Positions 15,238 to 23,840 of a stretch of DNA of 64,000 nucleotides are shown piece after piece. Both the position numbers and the translations under genes were made by a program. Source of the DNA: Bacillota bacterium. Lineage in GTDB: Bacteria > Bacillota > Clostridia > Christensenellales > Aristaeellaceae. Each line of letters opens with the position of its first letter. The stretch's first letter is position 1. The stretch spans positions 1-64,000 of the forward strand of contig JAEVYX010000073.1 in assembly GCA_023392515.1 (NCBI GenBank), written 5' to 3'. The notes beneath the pieces were generated by a model. It did not search any database, was not told where the DNA came from, and worked only from the letters and a program-made list of their open reading frames with translations.

Positions 15238-16602
15238 ATGAACAAATTTGAAAACAATCTTACTGAAGGAAGTGTAGCCCGCGGATTAATCCGCTTTTCT
15301 CTACCCTTTTTGGCATCCAATATCATTCAATCACTTTACAATGTGGCGGATATGCTAATTGTTGGTAATTTCTGTGGCACGGCTAGCATGTCAGGTGTAA
15401 ACATCGGCGGACAAGTAACATTTATCCTTACCAATTTAATTGTTGGGCTATGCACAGGCGGTACGGTGATGATTGCACAGTATTTTGGCAGCGGAAACCG
15501 AGATAAAATGAAGAAAACAGTTTCCACGCTGATTACCGGACTAATCATTGCTGCCTTTGTCATCACTCTATTAGCAATAGTCTTTAAGGATGATATGCTA
15601 AGGCTGATTAATACACCGCCTGAATCATTTCAAGAGGCGAGTAATTACTTATTCTGTACTGCGCTTGGTATTGTGTTTATCTTTGGCTACAACGCATTGA
15701 GTGCCATATTGCGCGGCATGGGGGATAGCAAGCGGCCGTTTGCTTTTGTGACGATTGCATGTGTTACCAACGTTGTGCTGGATATTATCCTGGTGGGGCC
15801 TTTGCATATGGGCGCTATGGGCGCGGCTATTGCAACGGTGGTTTCACAGGGGCTTTCTATGGTATTGTGCATTATCTATTTAAAAGGAAATCAGTTCATC
15901 TTTGATTTTAAATGGAGTTCGTTTGGGCTGGATAAGCAGCAGCTTGGCATGATTGTTAAGCTTGGCACGCCTGCAGCTGCGCAAAACAGCGTTGTCAGCT
16001 TATCCTTCTTGTTTATTACTGCATTGGTGAACACGATTGGCGGCGTTACCGCTTCGGCAGCTGTGGGTGTGGTAGGCAAGTTTAATGGTTTTGCCATTAT
16101 GCCTGCCATTGCCATGAGCGCTGCTATTTCCACAATTGCCGCACAAAACATTGGTGCAGGCAAGTGGGATAGGGCACTAAAGTCTTGCAAGATTGGCATG
16201 GTAATTGCGTCAGCACTTAGCATTTCTATCTTTGTGCTGGCACAGACTTATCCGGAGGCGATACTGTCCCTGTTTGATAGAGATGCCAATATGATCGCCA
16301 ATGGCGTGTCATACATGCGTTCCTTCAGTTTCGATTATCTCATTGTACCCTTTGTATTTTGCCTGAATGGATTATATACTGGCGCCGGACATACTGCATT
16401 CTCGCTCATCACTGGCGCCATTTCATCATTGATTTTGCGCATTCCCGCTTCCTATATCTTTGGCGTCGCATTGAATTGGGGGCTGCTGGGTGTTGGATTG
16501 GGTGCCCCTGTTGCTTCCTTTGGATCATTGCTGCTCGTTCTTGGCTTCTTTTTTACAGGCAAATGGAAGGTCAATGTTATGGATAAACATATCGTTGAAT
16601 GA
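15238..16602 (+). CDS. MATE family efflux transporter
   Basis: 454 residues with about 12 membrane segments in two homologous halves. The N-terminus 'GLIRFSLPFLASNIIQSLYN' region and 'ALNAILRGMGDS'-like segment ('ALSAILRGMGDSKRPF') are hallmarks of the MATE/NorM-DinF multidrug and toxin extrusion family. These proteins exchange drugs or metabolites for Na+ or H+ in the cytoplasmic membrane. The start is supported by an AGGAATC ribosome site and its own promoter. Full length for the family. Substrate unknown. It is divergent from the metallohydrolase; no local regulator is evident. Confidence 0.9.
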   Translation: MNKFENNLTEGSVARGLIRFSLPFLASNIIQSLYNVADMLIVGNFCGTASMSGVNIGGQVTFILTNLIVGLCTGGTVMIAQYFGSGNRDKMKKTVSTLITGLIIAAFVITLLAIVFKDDMLRLINTPPESFQEASNYLFCTALGIVFIFGYNALSAILRGMGDSKRPFAFVTIACVTNVVLDIILVGPLHMGAMGAAIATVVSQGLSMVLCIIYLKGNQFIFDFKWSSFGLDKQQLGMIVKLGTPAAAQNSVVSLSFLFITALVNTIGGVTASAAVGVVGKFNGFAIMPAIAMSAAISTIAAQNIGAGKWDRALKSCKIGMVIASALSISIFVLAQTYPEAILSLFDRDANMIANGVSYMRSFSFDYLIVPFVFCLNGLYTGAGHTAFSLITGAISSLILRIPASYIFGVALNWGLLGVGLGAPVASFGSLLLVLGFFFTGKWKVNVMDKHIVE

Positions 16603-16609
16603 AATGGTA

Positions 16610-16654
16610 TATTAATAAAAAGAGCCGTGCTTCTCGTAAATGCAGGAGCACGGC
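16610..16654 (-). terminator. Terminator downstream of the DUF503 gene
   Basis: 8-bp stem GCCGTGCT (16624-16631) with 16647-16654. On the minus strand it is followed by TCTTTTTATTAAT. It lies 80 bp past the DUF503 stop and just after the convergent MATE gene. Confidence 0.65.
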
Positions 16655-16732
16655 CAAATATTAATTGTCACTTGTTGTGCAAAAAGTTGTCTTGCTTTTG
16701 ATAAACATCAAAAAGAGTTCGAAAAAAGAAAG

Positions 16733-17014
16733 TTATCTTAACTCCCGATAGATATCGATGATATCCCCTTCCGTATTGTCCTCTATAAAATTCAATACAT
16801 GATCAATTATACTATCGGCAGCGCTTGTTTCGTTGACAACAAAGGCCAACCCTAAGACGATGTTTTGATGGGTATCCTGCTCCTCCACCTCTGCGATGGA
16901 TACATTGAATTTGTTGCGCACCTTCGCGCATAGGCTCTTTACTGTCATGCGCTTCTCCTTGAGGGAGTGGACCCACGGCGCATAGATAGTGATTTTGGCT
17001 GTACCAATAATCAT
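16733..17014 (-). CDS. DUF503 (YlxP-like) protein
   Basis: 93 residues from ATG 17014, which has GGGGTG 7-8 nt upstream; a longer in-frame extension to 17050 has no good ribosome site. The sequence 'MIIGTAKITIYAPWVHSLKEKR' spans the DUF503 start, with the conserved 'SLKEKRMTVKSL' and 'NVSIAEVEEQD' blocks. DUF503 proteins (B. subtilis YlxP) are about 90 residues and usually sit in the nusA-infB-rbfA cluster, possibly linked to ribosome work. Here the gene stands alone, outside that cluster. Function unknown. Confidence 0.85.
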   Translation of the reverse strand: MIIGTAKITIYAPWVHSLKEKRMTVKSLCAKVRNKFNVSIAEVEEQDTHQNIVLGLAFVVNETSAADSIIDHVLNFIEDNTEGDIIDIYRELR

Positions 17015-17151
17015 GCTACTTTCACCCCGGCAAATGATCCTTCTTATCAAATCCCATACCTATTTTGTTAACAGAACAACCGTTATGCAATCAATAATTC
17101 TTGAGCTTATGCCTATTATCCTTTCATCGGCAATGCGATATGCATAATAAA

Positions 17152-17181
17152 AAACGCAACTCACATTGAATAAACGCAACT
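17152..17181. repeat. Paired 10-bp direct repeats upstream of the hydrolase gene
   Basis: AAACGCAACT occurs at 17152-17161 and 17172-17181, a period of 20 bp (about two helical turns), 75-105 bp before the hydrolase start. The arrangement suggests a binding site for a tandem-binding regulator; no regulator is identified. Confidence 0.45.
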
Positions 17182-17256
17182 TACCTCAAAAGAGTTGAAT
17201 GGCTCAAGCGCATGTCCTATACTCCTCAAGACAACAGTTTGAAGGGGAGATTACTT

Positions 17257-18561
17257 ATGTTGGGAATCATTACTTTGCTGATTGCACTTGGCACACAGAT
17301 CGGAATTTTTGCTTTTCGGTTGGTGACGAAAAACCGTCAGACCAAGATGATGCACATGCTTCGCCTTGCAGCCTTCGGAATATTTTTATTGCTTACTTTA
17401 GCTGGTGTCTACTGGTGGGGGTTTCGTTGGATGGGCCTGTTTCTCTTGCTGATGATCCTTTCCATTTTCAGCATCGTGTATTTTATAAAAAAACCCAAAG
17501 CGGATAAGCCCTATAAGATATCAGGCGCTGTCTTCTCTTTCGTAAACGGATGCATACTCCTAACATTCTGCATTCTGCCAGGTATCATGTTTCCTCAGTT
17601 TCAGGAACTTGCTCCATCCGGCCCCTATACCATAAAAACCGAGAGCGTTACCTTTGTAGATACCTCTCGCCCAGAGACCTATTCCAAGATAGGAGAGAAT
17701 AGAAAGCTGACCGTTCAGTTCTGGTACCCTGATGTTAAGAAGGATGATGATGCCTATCCGTTGGTTGTATTCTCCCATGGATCTTTCGGCTATCGCGGCA
17801 GCAACCTATCCACCTTCGAAAACTTGGCCAGCAATGGATACGTGGTTTGCAGTATTGACCACAGCTATCATGCCTTTTTCTCGAAGCATACGGATGGCAG
17901 CATCACGCTGGTTAATTTAGACTTTCTTAACGATGCAGTAAATATTACAAACAATGCGTATGATGAGCAGAAGACCTATGATCTGACACACGAATGGCTA
18001 AGCCTGCGTACTGCCGATATGCGTTTTATTCTTGGTGAAATTTTGCGAAATGCGAGCCTTGATAACCCGGAAGGCGTATACAGCCTTGTCGATACGGAAA
18101 AGATTGGACTTTTCGGCCATTCGCTTGGCGGCGCAGCTGCCGCCCAATTGGGAAGAGAACGCACAGACATTGATGCGGTAATCGTCATCGACGGCACCAT
18201 GATTGGTGAGGAGATCGGGTTTGAAAACGGCCAAGCAGTGCTGACAGATGCACCCTACCCGGTTCCACTGCTCAACATGTATAATCAGGAGCATTATGAT
18301 GATGCACAGCAGATGGGAACCGGTTATAACAATATAGCTGCAAGTAGAAATGCATTTGAGGCTTATGATATGCTGATTCGTGGCTCAGGCCACCTAAACT
18401 TTACCGATCTTCCTCTCTTTTCGCCGACATTGGCCCATATGCTTGGCACAGGCGAAGTAGATAGCCGATACTGCGTTGAGACAATGAACCAGGCTGCGTT
18501 GGAATTCTTTAACTACAAGCTAAAGGATGCTGCAGATCTGCAACTTAAGACAGAGTATTGA
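17257..18561 (+). CDS. Membrane-anchored alpha/beta hydrolase
   Basis: 434 residues from ATG 17257 (AAGGGGAG 7 nt upstream); an earlier in-frame ATG at 17212 lacks a ribosome site. Three to four hydrophobic segments fill the first ~115 residues. An alpha/beta hydrolase domain follows with an oxyanion-type 'FSHGSFGYRGS' and the nucleophile elbow 'GLFGHSLGGAAAAQ'. A late 'GSGHLNFTD' may supply the catalytic His. This resembles the PAF-acetylhydrolase/dienelactone-hydrolase-like group (esterase or lipase). The catalytic part probably faces outside, but the topology is inferred. Substrate unknown. Confidence 0.85.
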   Translation: MLGIITLLIALGTQIGIFAFRLVTKNRQTKMMHMLRLAAFGIFLLLTLAGVYWWGFRWMGLFLLLMILSIFSIVYFIKKPKADKPYKISGAVFSFVNGCILLTFCILPGIMFPQFQELAPSGPYTIKTESVTFVDTSRPETYSKIGENRKLTVQFWYPDVKKDDDAYPLVVFSHGSFGYRGSNLSTFENLASNGYVVCSIDHSYHAFFSKHTDGSITLVNLDFLNDAVNITNNAYDEQKTYDLTHEWLSLRTADMRFILGEILRNASLDNPEGVYSLVDTEKIGLFGHSLGGAAAAQLGRERTDIDAVIVIDGTMIGEEIGFENGQAVLTDAPYPVPLLNMYNQEHYDDAQQMGTGYNNIAASRNAFEAYDMLIRGSGHLNFTDLPLFSPTLAHMLGTGEVDSRYCVETMNQAALEFFNYKLKDAADLQLKTEY

Positions 18562-18602
18562 TCGGGCAAAGAAAATCATTGAGTTAGATACGATCATGTT
18601 TG

Positions 18603-18643
18603 GGCGTGGATAGGATTCCTTATGGAAGTACCTCATCCACGCC
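18603..18643 (+). terminator. Hairpin after the hydrolase gene (possible weak terminator)
   Basis: 9-bp perfect stem GGCGTGGAT (18603-18611) with 18635-18643, but without a clean T-run (AACAATCTT follows). It could be a weak or factor-dependent terminator. Confidence 0.4.
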
Positions 18644-18687
18644 TAACAATCTTATAATAGAATAAACTGCTTCTTGAAACGATGAGA

Positions 18688-18741
18688 TTGATGGCGCTTC
18701 CAAAGTAAGCTATAATAAAAAGGTATATAAATTCAGCTTAC
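18688..18741 (+). promoter_or_regulatory. Promoter of the LytTR-DUF3021 operon with an inverted repeat
   Basis: TTGATG (18688-18693), 17 bp, TATAAT (18711-18716), about 49 bp before the TTG start. GTAAGC (18705-18710) and GCTTAC (18736-18741) form a 6-bp inverted repeat flanking the -10 and start site. LytTR regulators of this type often regulate their own operon, so this is a plausible operator (inference). Confidence 0.55.
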
Positions 18742-18764
18742 GGCTTTATTTGGAAGGTGACGCT

Positions 18765-19211
18765 TTGAAAGTCTCAGTAAAACAGATCGGCAGGGACAGG
18801 GATGAACAGGTGATTGTCCATTGCTATGAAGTAAATGATGATGTCAAGACCATTGTAAGCTTTATCAAATCAACAGGAATCACCCTTCCCGGATACATTG
18901 AGGAACGGGCAAGCCAGATTTCCTTGCAGGATATTTATTTTGTGGAAGCGGTTGATAATAAAGTGTTTGCTTATACCGCGAAAAAGGTCTATGAGCTCAA
19001 GTGCAAACTGTATGAATTTGTTATGCTGTATGAGAATAGAAAGTTCTTTAGATGTTCCAAGTCTTTTGTTATCAATCTTATGAAAATTAATCATGTGCGC
19101 CCGATTTTAAATGGGCGGTTCTCTGCAACTTTATTTAATGGTGAGGAAGTCATCATTTCACGACAGTATGTGCCAGAGTTAAAAAAACGATTGTTAGGGG
19201 AAAGCGCATGA
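18765..19211 (+). CDS. LytTR-domain DNA-binding regulator
   Basis: 148 residues from TTG 18765, supported by GGAAGG with 7-nt spacing. The C-terminal ~100 residues are a LytTR DNA-binding domain: 'ISLQDIYFVEAVDNKVFAYT', then 'FFRCSKSFVINLMKINHVRP' and a final 'EEVIISRQYVPELKKRL', the usual pattern. There is no receiver domain. It overlaps the next gene (DUF3021) by 4 bp (ATGA). This is the widespread Bacillota pair in which a one-component LytTR regulator is controlled by a small membrane protein. Confidence 0.9.
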   Translation: MKVSVKQIGRDRDEQVIVHCYEVNDDVKTIVSFIKSTGITLPGYIEERASQISLQDIYFVEAVDNKVFAYTAKKVYELKCKLYEFVMLYENRKFFRCSKSFVINLMKINHVRPILNGRFSATLFNGEEVIISRQYVPELKKRLLGESA

Positions 19212-19633
19212 GTTTCAAGGCCTTTTTGAAAAAATGTATGATGCAATACTTTATCATAACCACTTGTGTAACGGCAGCGACTGCTATTCTTGGGTTGCTT
19301 ATAGACCGGACAGCCAAGTTTGGATATGAGGGTTACTTTTCCCCCCTCATCTTTGGTTTCTTGGGCACTGCTCCCTCTCTTGTGATGTATTCACGTAAAG
19401 AGTTATCTTTCCGCCAAATGCTGTTACGCAAGATACTCCACTTTGTTTTGCTGGAGTCGACACTGATTCTATTTGGGGTCTGGAACGGGTTACTTCCCGG
19501 ATTTAGCGACGCTTTATCGTTTGCTCTTACGGTATTTGTTGTCTATCTTGCGGTAAACCTGATAAGCTGGCGATTAGACCAAAAAGAAGCTGATGATATT
19601 AATAAGTCGCTTAAAATGATACAGGGAAGATAA
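19208..19633 (+). CDS. DUF3021 membrane protein
   Basis: 141 residues with four hydrophobic segments (about 12-32, 42-58, 76-95, 103-121). It starts inside the LytTR stop codon (ATGA overlap), so the genes are translationally coupled. The order LytTR-DUF3021 is a known module; DUF3021 members are thought to be membrane inhibitors of the partner regulator. The signal it senses is unknown. Confidence 0.85.
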   Translation: MSFKAFLKKCMMQYFIITTCVTAATAILGLLIDRTAKFGYEGYFSPLIFGFLGTAPSLVMYSRKELSFRQMLLRKILHFVLLESTLILFGVWNGLLPGFSDALSFALTVFVVYLAVNLISWRLDQKEADDINKSLKMIQGR

Positions 19634-19653
19634 TCAATCGTCTCTGTAAGGAT

Positions 19654-19845
19654 TCAGCTTCCGCTTACAATCATATAGTCTCCGTTTTTAAGCTGTATGA
19701 CATTTGCTCTTAGCGCCCTGCCGATATCAATTAGCAGCTGTTGTTTTTCACCTTCATCCGGGATGCAAAGGCACAAAGGATCGCCGCCGATGATTTTATC
19801 TGGCTTATTTGTAATATATACCAAAATTTGCATATTGCCTTTCAT
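19654..19845 (-). CDS. Small capping-complex-type partner of YIEGIA protein
   Basis: 63 residues. ATG 19845 has GGAGGT 3-4 nt upstream. It follows the YIEGIA gene by 12 bp on the same strand. Size, position and the segment 'QILVYITNKPDKIIGGDPL' match the small partner annotated in Clostridia as the capping complex subunit for YIEGIA. There is no membrane segment, so it is probably cytoplasmic. The biochemical function is not established in anything I can cite from sequence. Confidence 0.65.
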   Translation of the reverse strand: MKGNMQILVYITNKPDKIIGGDPLCLCIPDEGEKQQLLIDIGRALRANVIQLKNGDYMIVSGS

Positions 19846-19857
19846 ACTACCTCCATA

Positions 19858-20781
19858 TTATCCGGCCGACATAATGCGGCGGATTTTTCGGCTATTTTCA
19901 AGAATAGGCGTATTTTTGATAGCATGAATCATTTTGTCCACATCCCGTATAATGGGTACAATCGCAATGATGATGACGCCCTTCTGATAGCTTTTTCGTG
20001 TAAATTGAAAGCGCTTGACGCCGAGTGTTCTGCAGGCTTCAAAGAGCATTGCCTGCCTTTGTCCCAGGCTGTCCAGCGTTATACGGAACTCATCCGCCTT
20101 TGGGGTAACAACAACGGCTAAACCACCTTTCAAAAAAAGGTCTTTGCTCCGTCGGGTGCCAAGAACGCTGGTGACAAACATGTCATCCACATACAATTCC
20201 GAACCTTCGACGCGTATTTTACCTTCCTTTAGTGTGCAGATATCACCAACGGTTTTCCCCTTGGTAACACGCTTGATAAGGAGCGTGACGACAAGTCCGG
20301 CTGCGATGCCGGCGGGCACCCGTATAAGAAGCACTTCCTTGTTTAGAATGCTCATGCAAAGCACGGCGGTAACAGCGGTTACAAGAGAAATGTAGTGCCT
20401 GGCCTCATAGGTTTTGGAAATCCCATCAATATATGCGATTCCGCGTTTCGTATACCCTACATGATCCAATTTGGAAAGGCTTTCGCCTTCCAGCTTGCGA
20501 ATGTCTCGGAAGTGCTGCGTGGCCAGTGCTAAAAAGGTAATGGCGGTAAAATCCTGCTCAATAAGAGCAGGAATGGCTACGGAGCCAAGGGCAGAGGCAA
20601 TGAACCCTGTGACAAGATTATTGAATACACCATTCGGATATGTGGGCATTTGCCGGTAATCCACATACAGTGTGATCATTCTGGCGATCATCCCGGCTAT
20701 AATGCCGGTGAGAATCATAACAACATATTCCTGACTTAGAATTTCCTTGCTTTCCAATAGATCCACCACGCTTTTTTTCAA
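19858..20781 (-). CDS. YIEGIA family membrane protein
   Basis: 307 residues starting at TTG 20781, with no strong ribosome site; an internal ATG at 20718 is a shorter alternative, but the family usually has the N-terminal stretch. Several hydrophobic segments in the first ~190 residues include 'DYRQMPTYPNGVFNN' and the name-giving motif as 'YIDGIS' near residue 120. The C-terminal ~120 residues are soluble. The family is restricted to spore-forming Bacillota and its role is unknown. It forms a two-gene unit with the small partner. Confidence 0.75.
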   Translation of the reverse strand: MKKSVVDLLESKEILSQEYVVMILTGIIAGMIARMITLYVDYRQMPTYPNGVFNNLVTGFIASALGSVAIPALIEQDFTAITFLALATQHFRDIRKLEGESLSKLDHVGYTKRGIAYIDGISKTYEARHYISLVTAVTAVLCMSILNKEVLLIRVPAGIAAGLVVTLLIKRVTKGKTVGDICTLKEGKIRVEGSELYVDDMFVTSVLGTRRSKDLFLKGGLAVVVTPKADEFRITLDSLGQRQAMLFEACRTLGVKRFQFTRKSYQKGVIIIAIVPIIRDVDKMIHAIKNTPILENSRKIRRIMSAG

Positions 20782-20840
20782 TGCAAAGACTATTTTTTCA
20801 AAAATGGGGGCAAATCATACGCCATATGATGTAAACAGCT

Positions 20841-20897
20841 TTTTGTAAAAAGCCGTGCTTTTTGAAGAAAGCAGATACCTTCTTCAAAAAGCACGGC
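20841..20897 (-). terminator. Strong terminator of cheV
   Basis: 18-bp perfect inverted repeat (20852-20869 with 20880-20897), 10-nt loop. On the minus strand it is followed by TTTTTAC. It lies 80 bp past the cheV stop. Confidence 0.8.
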
Positions 20898-20976
20898 AAA
20901 TAACATATTCCGTTTTATAGGCAGCAAAATAATTGGTTATTGAAACAGAATCAAGTCAACATTTTTTACTCTGTCA

Positions 20977-21903
20977 TTATAGCCCTTTTGACTTTAGAAG
21001 CTCTTTCATCATCCCAATAAGCAGGTGAATTTGAGGCTTTGAAAGCTGGGCGTCCGCGCCGACTTCCATGCATTTGAGGGCCATCTGCTCGGTAATCAGG
21101 GAAGAGAAGACGATCACCGGAAGCTTGGAAAGCGTCTTGCTCTCCTTCACCAACTTGGTCAGGCGCAGACCGTCCATTTGAGGCATTTCGATGTCGGTAA
21201 TCAGGCAGCTGATCTGCTTTTCCACAGGCCCATTTTCTTCCTTCAGCGTTTGCAGGAAGTCCCAGGCGTCCTGGCCGTTGTCCTTGGTGATGACGTTTAC
21301 ATAGCCTGCTTTATGCAGTGCATCGGCAATCATCTTTCGCAGCACCATGGAATCCTCAGCTACCAGTATGCTGTGGGAGGTATCCTCTGTAATGGGAGGC
21401 TTGATGGCATCCGCCGCTGCCGCCACCGTGGTATGGGGGTTGATATCCGCCATGATTTTTTCAAAGTCCAAAATGGAGATCAGCTTGCCTTTTGTTTTAG
21501 CAACGCCTGTCACTACGCCGTCGTCGCCGCCGAAAATTGCAGAATTGGGTTTTTCAATTGCCTCCCAGGAAATCCAATGGATCTCCACCACCTCATGTAC
21601 ATGGAATGCGTAGCTTGTTTTGTTAAACTCGGTAATAATAAAGATGTCCCTGTCGGCATTTTCGGTATCGGGATGGTTTAAATAAGTTGCCAGATCAATT
21701 ACTGTCAGCAGTTCATTCCTGTTGCTGAATACACCCTCGATGCCCGGCTGGGCATGGGGCATTGGCTGTACCTGCCGGTGCTGCAGCAGTTCCCTAACTT
21801 TGGCTACGTTAATGCCATAGCTGTTTCCGCCTACAAGAAATTCCAGAAGCCCAAATTTGTTTGTCCCACTTTCCAATAATATTTTGCTGTCATCAGGTTT
21901 CAT
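20977..21903 (-). CDS. cheV: CheV chemotaxis coupling protein (CheW-receiver)
   Basis: 308 residues from ATG 21903 (GAGGTG with 7-nt spacing; a GTG at 21912 overlaps that site and is less likely). A CheW-like domain spans about 10-155 (contains 'SYGINVAKVRELLQH', 'VIDLATYLNH'). A response-regulator receiver spans about 180-305, with the phospho-acceptor Asp in 'CLITDIEMPQMDGL' and the conserved Lys in 'QLSKPQ'. CheV couples chemoreceptors to CheA and adapts the signal by phosphorylation. It implies chemotaxis or motility genes elsewhere; none are in this window. Single gene with its own terminator. Confidence 0.93.
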   Translation of the reverse strand: MKPDDSKILLESGTNKFGLLEFLVGGNSYGINVAKVRELLQHRQVQPMPHAQPGIEGVFSNRNELLTVIDLATYLNHPDTENADRDIFIITEFNKTSYAFHVHEVVEIHWISWEAIEKPNSAIFGGDDGVVTGVAKTKGKLISILDFEKIMADINPHTTVAAAADAIKPPITEDTSHSILVAEDSMVLRKMIADALHKAGYVNVITKDNGQDAWDFLQTLKEENGPVEKQISCLITDIEMPQMDGLRLTKLVKESKTLSKLPVIVFSSLITEQMALKCMEVGADAQLSKPQIHLLIGMMKELLKSKGL

Positions 21904-21912
21904 CTTCCGCAC

Positions 21913-22348
21913 CTCAATACTTTCTCAAGACAGATTTCATGTGAAATGCCGTCTTTATTAATCAAGCATCCTTCGCCGGATTGATAGTTAAACAGATTTC
22001 CTATTCCATATTTCGAAGACGAAGCGTCATTGTTTAGCGCTTTTCATGTCTTTACGAAGGTTTCCTTTCTTGAATGTATAAACATATGCTCCAGAGTGTG
22101 GGGACGGGGGTGCTTTAAGTCTTTTTCCATTCTGGCTAAGTTGTTATTGAAGAGGGAATAACATGGGGTGGGATAATGGAAGCATGAAATTACACCAATA
22201 AAAACAAATAGAAAAGCAAAAATCTTAATTCCCCCCTTGTCAAAAATGTAAATCCCATGATATAATTCTCTTTGTGACATACGGACGGTCCTCTGATTGG
22301 ATAATTTTTGGCCAAGCATGAACGTCTATGAGGGAAGGAGGCACCAAA
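21913..22348. other. Intergenic region between cheV and rplS
   Basis: About 430 bp without a convincing gene. It holds the rplS promoter and leader at its right end. A 91-codon minus-strand frame (22044-22319) lies over that promoter and is not credible. Otherwise AT-rich with no recognisable RNA. Confidence 0.6.
22237..22266 (+). promoter_or_regulatory. rplS promoter
   Basis: TTGTCA (22237-22242), 18-bp spacer, extended -10 TGATATAAT (TATAAT at 22261-22266). The ~75-nt leader to the ATG could contain an autoregulatory L19-type structure, but I could not identify one. Confidence 0.75.
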
Positions 22349-22699
22349 ATGAGCGAAATCATCCGTTCTATTGAAAAAGCACAGCTCCGTACCGATCTGC
22401 CCCAGTTCAGCGTTGGCGATACCATCCGCGTGTGGGTTAAGGTTGTTGAGGGCAGCCGCGAGCGCCTGCAGGCCTTTGAAGGGACTGTTATGGCTAAGCG
22501 TAATGGCAGCATCCGGGAAACATTCACCGTTCGCCGCGTATCCTACGGCATTGGCGTGGAGCGTACATTCCCGTTGCATTCTCCTCGTGTAGACCGTATC
22601 GAAGTAATTCGCCGCGGTAAAGTGCGCCGTTCCAAGCTGTATTATCTTCGTGATTTGCAGGGCAAGGCCGCAAAAATCAAAGAAGCCAAGCGCGTGTAA
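22349..22699 (+). CDS. rplS: 50S ribosomal protein L19
   Basis: 116 residues from ATG 22349, preceded by AAGGAGG with 7-nt spacing; an upstream in-frame ATG (22328) overlaps that site. Family signatures include 'FSVGDTIRVWVKVVEG', 'RLQAFEGTVMAKR', 'FTVRRVSYGIGVERTFP' and 'GKVRRSKLYYLR'. L19 sits at the 30S-50S interface. In many Bacillota it lies with rimM-trmD; here it is alone, with its own promoter and terminator. Confidence 0.98.
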   Translation: MSEIIRSIEKAQLRTDLPQFSVGDTIRVWVKVVEGSRERLQAFEGTVMAKRNGSIRETFTVRRVSYGIGVERTFPLHSPRVDRIEVIRRGKVRRSKLYYLRDLQGKAAKIKEAKRV

Positions 22700-22709
22700 G
22701 TCGCTTAAG

Positions 22710-22750
22710 GAACCCGGCAGCCGAAAGGCAGCCGGGTTCTTCCTTTATTA
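22710..22750 (+). terminator. rplS terminator
   Basis: 9-bp GC-rich stem GAACCCGGC (22710-22718) with 22731-22739, followed by TTCCTTTATT. Confidence 0.85.
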
Positions 22751-22816
22751 GGCAGGAAAAAGAAGTTGGGCTTCTCAAGATGTCTATCATGAGCAATATG
22801 CTAATATAGCACTTTA

Positions 22817-23707
22817 TCAATCACACCAAGAAAAACCACGATGCTGCTTTGTATACTGAACAAAATCTAGCGCTAGTTCTGTTAGGTAAACATTCTTGTT
22901 GGCAGCAAGATGAAATCTCCAATAGAAGTCTACGTTTTCAAGCGGTATCGCAACAATATCCTTTGAGAAAAGGCTCATCCGCCCTGCATAAAATGAAACG
23001 GCGTAGCCACTTAAGCAAAGCTCTTCCATCAGGTGAGTTTCTGAAGCTCCCAGAAGTATGGAAGGCTTTACGCCGTGCTGAAGGCAGATGGTACGCAACG
23101 CGTCTTGTGAACCTGCATTTGTGTTCAGCGTAATGACCCGTTCTGATGCCAGTTCTTCTATGCGAATGGAATTCCTGCTTGCGAGGGGATGGCATTTACC
23201 AGCTATAACAAACAAACGATGGCTTTTTGAAAACAATGAATCGAATAGGGAGACGTCCAGCGGTTCCGGAAAAAAGCCCAACTGCAATTGATGGTCCAGG
23301 ATAGACTGTGTACATTGCTCATCGGGAAAAGAGCGGATAGTGATTCTGGCTTTTGGATGCTCCGACAAGAATTTGCTAAGGAATAGTGGCGGAAGAACTT
23401 CGAACATACCGGTTGCGAAGCCTATATCCAACGTTTCTCTTTGGTTTTCTTTTACATCTGCAATTCTGCGCGTCATATATTCGTGCTGGTGTACATATGG
23501 GGAGGCGTACTTTTCCAGTTCCTGGCCATAGGGTGTCAGGCGGATGCCTGCAGTGGTGCGCAGGAAGAGAGGCACTTGCAGTTCAGCTTCCAGCTTAGAC
23601 ATCGCTTTGGACAAACCCTGCTGAGAGATATAGAGCTTCTCTGCCGCTGCGGAAAGGCTGCGCTCCTTACATACGGTAAGGAAATACCTCAATTCTTTTT
23701 GGTCCAT
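22817..23707 (-). CDS. LysR-family transcriptional regulator
   Basis: 296 residues from ATG 23707 (GGGAGA 7 nt upstream; the GTG one codon earlier is less likely). The N-terminal winged helix-turn-helix shows 'RSLSAAAEKLYISQQGLSKA' and 'LEAELQVPLFLR'. A LysR substrate-binding domain follows to the C-terminus. It is divergent from the secreted flavin reductase gene with 130 bp between, the usual arrangement for a LysR activator of its neighbour. It probably senses the substrate of that reductase (inference). Confidence 0.93.
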   Translation of the reverse strand: MDQKELRYFLTVCKERSLSAAAEKLYISQQGLSKAMSKLEAELQVPLFLRTTAGIRLTPYGQELEKYASPYVHQHEYMTRRIADVKENQRETLDIGFATGMFEVLPPLFLSKFLSEHPKARITIRSFPDEQCTQSILDHQLQLGFFPEPLDVSLFDSLFSKSHRLFVIAGKCHPLASRNSIRIEELASERVITLNTNAGSQDALRTICLQHGVKPSILLGASETHLMEELCLSGYAVSFYAGRMSLFSKDIVAIPLENVDFYWRFHLAANKNVYLTELALDFVQYTKQHRGFSWCD

Positions 23708-23720
23708 CACATCATCTCCC

Positions 23721-23737
23721 TACAACTTTTGGTTGTA
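23721..23737. promoter_or_regulatory. Candidate LysR operator
   Basis: TACAAC-TTTTG-GTTGTA, a perfect 6-bp inverted repeat with the T-N11-A form of LysR sites, between the two divergent genes and next to the LysR start. Confidence 0.55.
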
Positions 23738-23757
23738 CCAAGTTAATGAATAGCTGT

Positions 23758-23786
23758 TTTACAGCCAAGGGCTATTCAAGTATGAT
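23758..23786 (+). promoter_or_regulatory. Promoter of the flavin reductase gene
   Basis: TTTACA (23758-23763), 17 bp, TATGAT (23781-23786), 54 bp before the ATG and just downstream of the LysR-type palindrome. The imperfect -10 suits an activated promoter. Confidence 0.6.
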
Positions 23787-23840
23787 AATTCTATCACAAA
23801 TTAGTCGCTAAGGCTATGTGAAGTAAAGGAGGAGAAAGAA

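Noticed and set aside
22044..22319. 91-codon minus-strand frame upstream of rplS
   Set aside because: It covers the rplS promoter, has no ribosome site, and its translation resembles no protein.
22267..22348. Ribosomal protein L19 leader RNA
   Set aside because: The leader is the right length, but I could not draw a convincing conserved structure by eye.
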